A stretch of DNA of 10,930 bases from JACQCV01 sp964639675 (GTDB lineage: Bacteria; Patescibacteriota; Minisyncoccia; Phycocordibacterales; UBA12445), in the NCBI GenBank assembly GCA_964639675.1, contig CAZXEK010000010.1, positions 1 to 10,930 of the forward strand. The letters are read 5' to 3'. The notes beneath the pieces are model-generated. The model had not been told where the DNA came from and did not search any database. It saw only the letters and a list, made by a program, of their open reading frames with translations. The position numbers and the translations under genes are program-made. Shown piece after piece: positions 5,641 to 10,930 of the stretch. Position 1 is the stretch's first letter; each line of letters opens with the position of its first letter.

Positions 5641-6555
5641 ATGATAAATAGACATAGATATAAGAATATAGCGTGGATAGATATAGAGTCACCGAAAGAA
5701 GATGAGTTGGTGCCACTAATAAAAGAGTTTGGGTTGAGTCCGATAATTCTTGAGGAGCTCTTAAGACCCAGCGAGAGGGCTAAGGTCGATTCTTATCTCA
5801 ACTTTATATATCTAATACTTCACTTCCCCAAATATAAACATGGTCAAAATAAAGAGTGTCCCCAAGAGATAGACTTCGTTATCGGCAAAAACTTCATTAT
5901 AACCTCTCACTATGAACCCGTTGAGGTCTTCTTTGGTCTTTCTAAACTACTTGAAACAAAATCAATAATAGATAAATCGGAAAACACAGAAAATTCTGGC
6001 TTTATCTTCTATCATATTATGAAGAAGCTTTATGATAATATAGCCCACGAACTTGATCACGTAACGAAAGAATTAACTTCTGTAGAAAAAGAGATATTCT
6101 CGGGTAATGAACATAAGATGGTTCAAGCCCTTTCTAAGCTAAGTAAGATCTTGATCGACTTTAAACACCCCCTCAGGCTCCATAGCGAAATTCTAGAATC
6201 TTTCGACTCAAAAGAGGAGAAAATTTTTGGTGAAAAATACCAACATTACACAGATATAATCATCGGAGACTACAAACGAGTTTGGAACATAATAGAAAGC
6301 AATAGAGAACTTTTTATGGATCTTAGAGAGACCAACGACTCTTTATTCTCCGCAAAAATGAACAATATAATGAAAAACTTAACCATTATGTCATTCCTGA
6401 CCTTTCCACTAAGTTTAATGACCGGCATCTTCGGAATGAACACCAGTCAAACACCCCTCGCTGGTTTAGAAAATGGCTTTTGGATAATTCTAGCAATAAT
6501 GGGAATCACCACCCTGTCTATAATAATATTCTTAGTATCTAAAAAATGGATATAG
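5641..6555 (+). CDS. corA: CorA-family divalent metal ion channel
   Basis: This inner-membrane pentameric channel for Mg2+ (or Co2+/Ni2+) uptake has 304 residues, close to the usual 310-350. A cytoplasmic N-terminal alpha/beta domain spans about 1-120 and a long charged helical stalk about 120-245. Transmembrane helix 1 is at about 246-264, followed directly by the family signature GMN (265-267), the ion-selective entry motif. A short outer loop follows (268-279), in which the common MPEL-type sequence is replaced by TPLAG. Transmembrane helix 2 is at about 281-298, with a basic KKWI tail typical of the family. The ATG at 5641 follows an extended -10 box by six bases and lacks a ribosome site, so initiation is probably leaderless. 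The last 10 bases overlap the start of cysS, so the two are one transcript. The metal is not determinable from sequence alone. Confidence 0.92.
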   Translation: MINRHRYKNIAWIDIESPKEDELVPLIKEFGLSPIILEELLRPSERAKVDSYLNFIYLILHFPKYKHGQNKECPQEIDFVIGKNFIITSHYEPVEVFFGLSKLLETKSIIDKSENTENSGFIFYHIMKKLYDNIAHELDHVTKELTSVEKEIFSGNEHKMVQALSKLSKILIDFKHPLRLHSEILESFDSKEEKIFGEKYQHYTDIIIGDYKRVWNIIESNRELFMDLRETNDSLFSAKMNNIMKNLTIMSFLTFPLSLMTGIFGMNTSQTPLAGLENGFWIILAIMGITTLSIIIFLVSKKWI

Positions 6556-7970
6556 AATCTAAACTCCAGCTCTGGGACACCCTCTCTAAACAAAAGAAGG
6601 AGTTTCTCTCAATTAAAAAAGGTGAGGTTTCATTCTATCTCTGTGGCCCAACCGTTTATGATCATGCCACGATTGGAAATTTTAGAACATATATACTTGG
6701 CGATATCATAAACAGAGTTCTCACATATAATAACTATACTGTAACTTACGTTCAAAACATTACAGACGTTGGACACATGACAGATGAGGAGAATGACTTG
6801 GGAGAAGATAAGATGGAGAAAGGTGCAAAAAAGACAGGGTCATCGGCATGGGAAACGGCACGACTTTTCACGAAACTTTATTTCGAAGATAGCGATAAGC
6901 TAAATATAAAGCGGCCGACAATCTCTTGTGCGGCCACAGATCATATAGACTTGCAACTAGAGCTGGTTAAGAAGTTGGAAGATGGCGGGTTCACATATCA
7001 AACAAGTGACGGCATATACTTTGATACAACAAAGCAAAAAGATTATGGAAAATTGGCTAGGTTAGATATAGCGGGACTTCGAGAGGGCGCCAGAGTAAGT
7101 ATAAACAAAGAAAAGAAAAGTGCCACCGACTTCGCACTCTGGAAATTTTCACCTAAGGATAAAAAAAGGCAGATGGAATGGGAATCACCTTGGGGAAGGG
7201 GTTTCCCTGGCTGGCATCTAGAATGTTCCGCTATGAGTATAAAATATCTCGGTCAGCCATTTGATATACATGGGGGGGGGATAGATTTAATCCCAATACA
7301 TCACACAAACGAGATCGCTCAAAACGAGGCTCTATATGGACACAAAACCGTTAACTACTGGCTTCATGGTGGCTTTATCCTTATAAATGGCCTCCGTATG
7401 GGAAAGTCAATTGGTAATGCCTACGGGGTTAACGACCTAATTAAAAAAGGTTTTGATCCCCTATCTTTTAGATATTTAACCTTCACGGCACACTATCGGC
7501 AACCATTAAATTTTACATGGGAAGCCCTTGAGCAAGCCCAGGTGTCTTACAGAAAGATCATCAGAATGATAGCGGAAATGTCACCGAGAACAATTGAAGA
7601 TAGCTCGACAGAGGTTAGTCAGCATTTTAATCAAAAATTTTTAGAGACAATAAATGACGACCTCAATATGCCCCAAGCCATAGCTTCGGTCTGGGAGATG
7701 CTTAAGGATAAAAATTTAGCCGTGCAGACTAAATTAAACACGCTTTATAAATTTGATGAAGTTTTGGGTCTCTCTATTAAAGAAAAGGTAGAGGAATTAA
7801 AAAAAGAGGTAAAAAATATCCCTAAGGAGGTAGCGATACTTTTGAAAAAGAGAGGGCTGGCCAGAAAAGATAAAAACTGGAAAGAGGCTGATAAGATTAA
7901 AAAAGATATTATCGATAAAGGCTTCAAGATCAGAGATCAAGGGGAAGAGACTACAATATCGGCTGGATAA
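6546..7970 (+). CDS. cysS: Cysteinyl-tRNA synthetase
   Basis: This cytoplasmic class I, zinc-dependent enzyme charges tRNA-Cys. It has 474 residues, near the usual 460. Zinc ligands appear intact: C33 in the LCGPTVYD start, C227 in WHLECS, H252 and E256 in HHTNE. HGGGID (242-247) and SATDFALWK (192-200) are diagnostic. Two signatures differ: the HIGH motif reads TIGN (42-45), with Thr for the first His, and the KMSKS motif reads RMGKS (284-288). TrpRS naturally has TIGN, so the first change can be compatible with activity. A DALR-type helical domain and the usual C-terminal module (ARKDKNWKEADKIKKDI) follow, but the final GTTW-like end is EETTISAG. The ATG lies inside the corA stop region (10-base overlap, no ribosome site), implying coupling. 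Its 3' end overlaps the convergent phospholipase D-like gene by 20 bases. Confidence 0.95.
   Translation: MDIESKLQLWDTLSKQKKEFLSIKKGEVSFYLCGPTVYDHATIGNFRTYILGDIINRVLTYNNYTVTYVQNITDVGHMTDEENDLGEDKMEKGAKKTGSSAWETARLFTKLYFEDSDKLNIKRPTISCAATDHIDLQLELVKKLEDGGFTYQTSDGIYFDTTKQKDYGKLARLDIAGLREGARVSINKEKKSATDFALWKFSPKDKKRQMEWESPWGRGFPGWHLECSAMSIKYLGQPFDIHGGGIDLIPIHHTNEIAQNEALYGHKTVNYWLHGGFILINGLRMGKSIGNAYGVNDLIKKGFDPLSFRYLTFTAHYRQPLNFTWEALEQAQVSYRKIIRMIAEMSPRTIEDSSTEVSQHFNQKFLETINDDLNMPQAIASVWEMLKDKNLAVQTKLNTLYKFDEVLGLSIKEKVEELKKEVKNIPKEVAILLKKRGLARKDKNWKEADKIKKDIIDKGFKIRDQGEETTISAG
7272..7280 (+). repeat. Nine-G homopolymer inside cysS
   Basis: Nine consecutive Gs encode the three glycines of the conserved HGGGID motif. 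The reading frame is intact on both sides. Such tracts are prone to polymerase slippage and sequencing error, so one-base length variants would knock out an essential gene. Confidence 0.9.
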
Positions 7971-8991
7971 ACTTCACTATCTTCTCCATAACTTTATAAT
8001 ACCACCCCTCATGTTCTTTCTTGTGTAGAAACAATATAGCGTCTCTCTTCCATATCTCAATAATATTTTTTAAATCTCTCACCATCTCTTTTCTCTCAAA
8101 CGAAATGCTGGCCTCGGCGTTAATATCAAAACTCTGTGCGTCAATATTGTTTGACCCAACTAAGCCAACCTTGTCGTCAATTAAAATTGCCTTAGCGTGA
8201 ATCATATCTCTGGTCAAATAAAATTTAATGCCAGTTTTATTTAAAATTGAAATAAAGGTATGATTGACAAGACTAATAAATTTTGAATCTGTATTTTGAG
8301 GAACTATAACCTCAACAGATACTCCCTTGGCCACCGCCCTTCCTAGAGATTTTATAAGCCACCGATGAGGAATAAAGTATGGTGTCACTAAAATAATTTT
8401 TTTTCTAGCTAAAGTAATTTTCTCCTCATAGTATGGTCGAAGCATAAACTTACCTATCCACGGGAAGTTACCTAGTAACCAAAGCTCTGTCTTTCTAATA
8501 TTTGATCTTTTTCTTAAACTAAGAATTTCAGGATCAGTACCTCCACAATAAAAATAAGACTGACTAAATGATCCGACGAGAGATCTAACTATTCGTCTGC
8601 CATTCAATCTTGTGTGGAGGTCCAGCCACTTTATATATCTTTTACCGACATTTACCCCACCCAAAAAGGCCACCTCTTGATCAATGATTAAAATCTTACG
8701 GTGAATCCTCCTAAACCAACTATTAAAAAAAAGTATCTCTGCGCCTCCCTCTCTTAATTTATTTACGATGTCACTACTCAACCATAGACTGCCGAATCCG
8801 TCTAAAACAACACGGATTTTAACACCCTCCCTTGCTTTATCTAAAAGTGTTTGAAAAAAGTTATGCTCTGAACTTGGATCATCCTCAAAAATATAACTCT
8901 CCCAATAAACCGTCCTCTTGGCCTGTTTAATTGCAAAAAGCATCGCAGACCAAGCTGATTGAGAGTTTGTATAAAATTTATGTTCCTTCAC
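7951..8991 (-). CDS. Phospholipase D-superfamily protein, cardiolipin synthase-like
   Basis: This probable membrane-lipid enzyme joins phosphatidylglycerol (or related lipids) into cardiolipin at the inner membrane face. Two HKD motifs are complete: HRKILIID (97-104, H97/K99/D104) followed by GGVN, and HAKAILID (265-272, H265/K267/D272) followed by GSNN. Each half supplies one side of a single active site. At 346 residues it lacks the two N-terminal membrane helices of ClsA and resembles ClsB-type or soluble members; association with membrane would rest on basic and hydrophobic patches. Hydrolytic or nuclease activity cannot be excluded from the motifs alone. It starts with GTG nine bases after the dnaJ stop. 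An AGGA abuts that GTG directly, so a good ribosome site is absent and coupling to dnaJ is likely. It is the last gene of the dnaK-dnaJ unit, and no terminator is visible before it runs into cysS. Confidence 0.85.
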   Translation of the reverse strand: MKEHKFYTNSQSAWSAMLFAIKQAKRTVYWESYIFEDDPSSEHNFFQTLLDKAREGVKIRVVLDGFGSLWLSSDIVNKLREGGAEILFFNSWFRRIHRKILIIDQEVAFLGGVNVGKRYIKWLDLHTRLNGRRIVRSLVGSFSQSYFYCGGTDPEILSLRKRSNIRKTELWLLGNFPWIGKFMLRPYYEEKITLARKKIILVTPYFIPHRWLIKSLGRAVAKGVSVEVIVPQNTDSKFISLVNHTFISILNKTGIKFYLTRDMIHAKAILIDDKVGLVGSNNIDAQSFDINAEASISFERKEMVRDLKNIIEIWKRDAILFLHKKEHEGWYYKVMEKIVKFIQPIL

Positions 8992-9000
8992 TCCTGTATC

Positions 9001-10095
9001 CTATAGACCCTCGCCCTTAAGCTCACCAATAATCTCTAGGGTCCTCTTAGAAATTTTGGCTGGCATCTTTATTAATATCTTTATAAGTAGATCGCCCCTG
9101 CGATATTTGTCTATTGGGACTCCATGCCCCTTAACTCTAAGTATTTCACCAAAAGCCACACCTTGAGGAATTTTAAGATTAATCCCGCCATCAAGAGTCT
9201 CTATATTATGTGCCGCACCAAGTAAGGCATCTGTTAATTTAATATTTAAATCCATCAAAAGATCATTACCGTCCCGTACGAATGTCTTATGTCTTTCAAC
9301 GTGAATTTTAACGTAAAGATCTCCCGGAGTCCCATTGGTTAGCGCCTCTCCCTGACCACTTGAGCGAATCATCTCTCCATCACCTATACCGGCAGGAACT
9401 CTAATATTAAGCTCTTCATTCTTCTTGAAAACCCCCTTACCATAACAAACAGAACAGGCCTCTTTAGGAACTTCACCCGAACCCCTACAATTTTCACATT
9501 CGCGCTCAGTTGTAAATGTACCTAAAATAGATCTCCTCGACTCCATTAATTTGCCCTTACCACCACACTGGCTACACTTAACCAAGGGTGTACCCTTCTT
9601 GGCACCTGTCGCAAGACAAGCATCACAGGCAGAAACCTTGGATATTAAAACCTTGCGAGTGGTACCAAAAATCGCCTCCGCGAAACTAATCTGTAAATCT
9701 ATAGAAATATCGCGGCCACGTCGACTTCTCTTTGACCCACCTCCTCGCCCACCGAAGAAACCTTCAAAGAGATCCTCTAGGTCTGGAGAACCCCCCGCGG
9801 CACCTGTCGCACCACCCCTAAATAGATCTCCAAAATCAAAACCAAATCCGCCATTTTGACCTTGACCATTATTCCCTCTCTCCCCGTTATCACCAAAAAC
9901 CCGGCCATAAGTATCATACTCGGCCCTCTTCTTATCATCAGACAAAACTTGATAAGCCTCATTAACCTCCTTAAATTTCTTCTCATCCCCGTTATTTTTA
10001 TCGGGATGAAATTTATGAGCCAATTTGTGAAAGGCTTTCTTTATATCGTCTTTTGATGCCCTCTTCTCAATTCCCAAAACTTGATAGTAGTCCAT
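9001..10095 (-). CDS. dnaJ: Chaperone DnaJ (type I Hsp40)
   Basis: This cytoplasmic co-chaperone delivers unfolded proteins to DnaK and stimulates its ATPase. The J domain (about 1-65) carries HPD at 30-32. A Gly/Phe-rich linker follows (about 66-122, including GGFGFDFGD and EGFFGGRGGG). The cysteine-rich region has four zinc repeats: CDAC (157-160), CSQC (174-177), CENC (200-203) and CSVC (214-217). Only the first lacks the usual CxGxG form (CDACLATG). Two C-terminal substrate-binding barrels complete the 364 residues, an ordinary length. The ATG overlaps the dnaK stop by one base (TAATG), the classic arrangement for translational coupling. No separate promoter is seen. A proline-rich open frame on the opposite strand (9551-9859) is merely the mirror of the Gly-rich linker. 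Confidence 0.97.
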   Translation of the reverse strand: MDYYQVLGIEKRASKDDIKKAFHKLAHKFHPDKNNGDEKKFKEVNEAYQVLSDDKKRAEYDTYGRVFGDNGERGNNGQGQNGGFGFDFGDLFRGGATGAAGGSPDLEDLFEGFFGGRGGGSKRSRRGRDISIDLQISFAEAIFGTTRKVLISKVSACDACLATGAKKGTPLVKCSQCGGKGKLMESRRSILGTFTTERECENCRGSGEVPKEACSVCYGKGVFKKNEELNIRVPAGIGDGEMIRSSGQGEALTNGTPGDLYVKIHVERHKTFVRDGNDLLMDLNIKLTDALLGAAHNIETLDGGINLKIPQGVAFGEILRVKGHGVPIDKYRRGDLLIKILIKMPAKISKRTLEIIGELKGEGL

Positions 10096-10930
10096 TACTT
10101 TTTCTCATCAAAGTCAGCATCTCGAATAGTGTCTTCTTTCTTATCTGCTTGCCCTGAGTCGGTATTTGGAGCCCCAGCATCTTCCGGCTTGGCCTTATAA
10201 AGAGCCTCTCCTATCTTCTGCATCTCACTAAAGAGTTCGTCAGTAGCTTTCTTAGACTCTAGAACATTTTTCTCGTCTTTTAACTTCTTTAGGTTATTAA
10301 TTTTCTCTGAAACCGCAGAAAGAATTTCAGCAGAAACCTTACCCTCTGCATCCTTAACACTTTTCTCGGCAGTCACAATAAGAGAATCAGCATTATTTAA
10401 AACATCCACATCCTCTTTCCTTTTTGCATCTTCAGTGGCATTAACCTCGGCATCCTTTTTCATCTTATCAATATCCTCCTGACTCAAACCACCTCTGGCC
10501 TGTATCTTTATAGACTGAGTTTTACTGGTTGCCTTATCTTTAGCTGTAACGCTGAGTATGCCGTTGACATCAACGTCAAAGGCAACCTCAACCTGAGGAA
10601 CCCCTCTATGCGCTGGAGCTATCCCCTCTAGAGTAAAGCGGCCAAGTGTCTTGTTGTCGGCAGCCATTGGCCTCTCCCCCTGCATTACATGAATCTCTAC
10701 TGAGGTTTGATTATCGGCAGCGGTTGAGAAGATCTGAGTCTTAGAAGTCGGTATAGTCGTATTCTTATCAATAAGCTTGGTCGACACTCCACCCAAAGTC
10801 TCTATGCCAAGAGAAAGAGGTATGACATCTAGCAATAAAACATCCTTGACATCTCCCTGCATAATTCCACCCTGAATAGCTGCCCCAATAGCAACCACCT
10901 CATCCGGATTAATGCTTCTGTTTGGCTCCT
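10095..10930 (-). CDS. dnaK: Chaperone DnaK (Hsp70), C-terminal part; 5' end beyond the window
   Basis: This ATP-driven chaperone is present here as its last 277 codons. The frame runs off the right edge, with EPNRSINPDEVVAIGAA, the end of the nucleotide-binding domain, still readable up to 10928. The interdomain linker DVLLLDVIPLSLGIET is intact, followed by the beta-sandwich substrate domain (GERPMAADNKTLGRF, GVPQVEVAFDVDVNGIL), the helical lid and an acidic tail ending DADFDEKK. The apparent start at a GTG near 10898 is only an internal valine codon and not a real start. The order dnaK, dnaJ and then the phospholipase D-like gene forms one minus-strand operon. The promoter, any CIRCE/HrcA site and a possible grpE would lie outside the window. 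Confidence 0.97.
   Translation of the reverse strand, partial: EPNRSINPDEVVAIGAAIQGGIMQGDVKDVLLLDVIPLSLGIETLGGVSTKLIDKNTTIPTSKTQIFSTAADNQTSVEIHVMQGERPMAADNKTLGRFTLEGIAPAHRGVPQVEVAFDVDVNGILSVTAKDKATSKTQSIKIQARGGLSQEDIDKMKKDAEVNATEDAKRKEDVDVLNNADSLIVTAEKSVKDAEGKVSAEILSAVSEKINNLKKLKDEKNVLESKKATDELFSEMQKIGEALYKAKPEDAGAPNTDSGQADKKEDTIRDADFDEKK

Noticed and set aside
9551..9859. 102-residue proline-rich plus-strand open frame
   Set aside because: It is the antisense of the DnaJ Gly-rich linker and cysteine region; Pro codons mirror Gly codons.
10895..10930. Internal GTG as the start of a short DnaK-like protein
   Set aside because: The frame stays open to the window edge and the residues before the GTG (EPNRSINPDE) match the conserved DnaK sequence, so the gene is simply cut by the window.

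Overview
The window is AT-rich bacterial chromosome. Nine protein genes lie almost back to back, with very short or overlapping junctions. Most are housekeeping genes: DnaK and DnaJ chaperones, two class I aminoacyl-tRNA synthetases, the DNA polymerase III clamp-loader subunit DnaX, a CorA metal channel, a phospholipase D/cardiolipin synthase-like protein, a stand-alone Clp-type AAA+ ATPase and an exported beta-carbonic-anhydrase-like protein. The compact layout, low GC, a short DnaX without zinc module or tau tail, and altered synthetase signatures fit a Patescibacteria/CPR genome, perhaps Paceibacteria-like. This is inference from style, not phylogeny. All nine genes end in TAA or TAG, yet long frames stay open under the standard bacterial code.

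Layout from left to right. Positions 1-303 hold no convincing gene but are GC-rich and full of inverted and direct repeats, and may encode a structured RNA or a small repeat element. A minus-strand terminator (304-327) closes the Clp-like ATPase gene (356-1693). Further up the same strand are dnaX (1809-2837) and argS (2848-4914), only 10 bases apart. The argS promoter and start codon are packed against the terminator of the next minus-strand gene, the carbonic-anhydrase-like gene (4969-5526). A divergent promoter region (5527-5640) separates that gene from the plus-strand pair corA (5641-6555) and cysS (6546-7970), which overlap by 10 bases. cysS collides tail to tail, with a 20-base overlap, with a minus-strand operon read from the right edge: dnaK (partial), dnaJ, then the phospholipase D-like gene.

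Two modes of start are visible. The Clp-like and carbonic-anhydrase-like genes have strong Shine-Dalgarno sequences. argS and corA have none; instead each has an extended -10 box (TGn-TAnAAT) 6-8 bases before the ATG, which predicts leaderless mRNAs. dnaX, cysS and dnaJ appear to rely on coupling to the gene upstream.

I see no complete new system (no defence island, CRISPR array or transposase). The points most worth a second look are the structured GC-rich block at the left end, the large insertion next to the pore loop of the Clp-like ATPase, the zinc-less DnaX, the loss of the catalytic Asp-Arg pair in the exported carbonic-anhydrase-like protein, the operator-like palindrome on its promoter, and the argS terminator/promoter/start stack.
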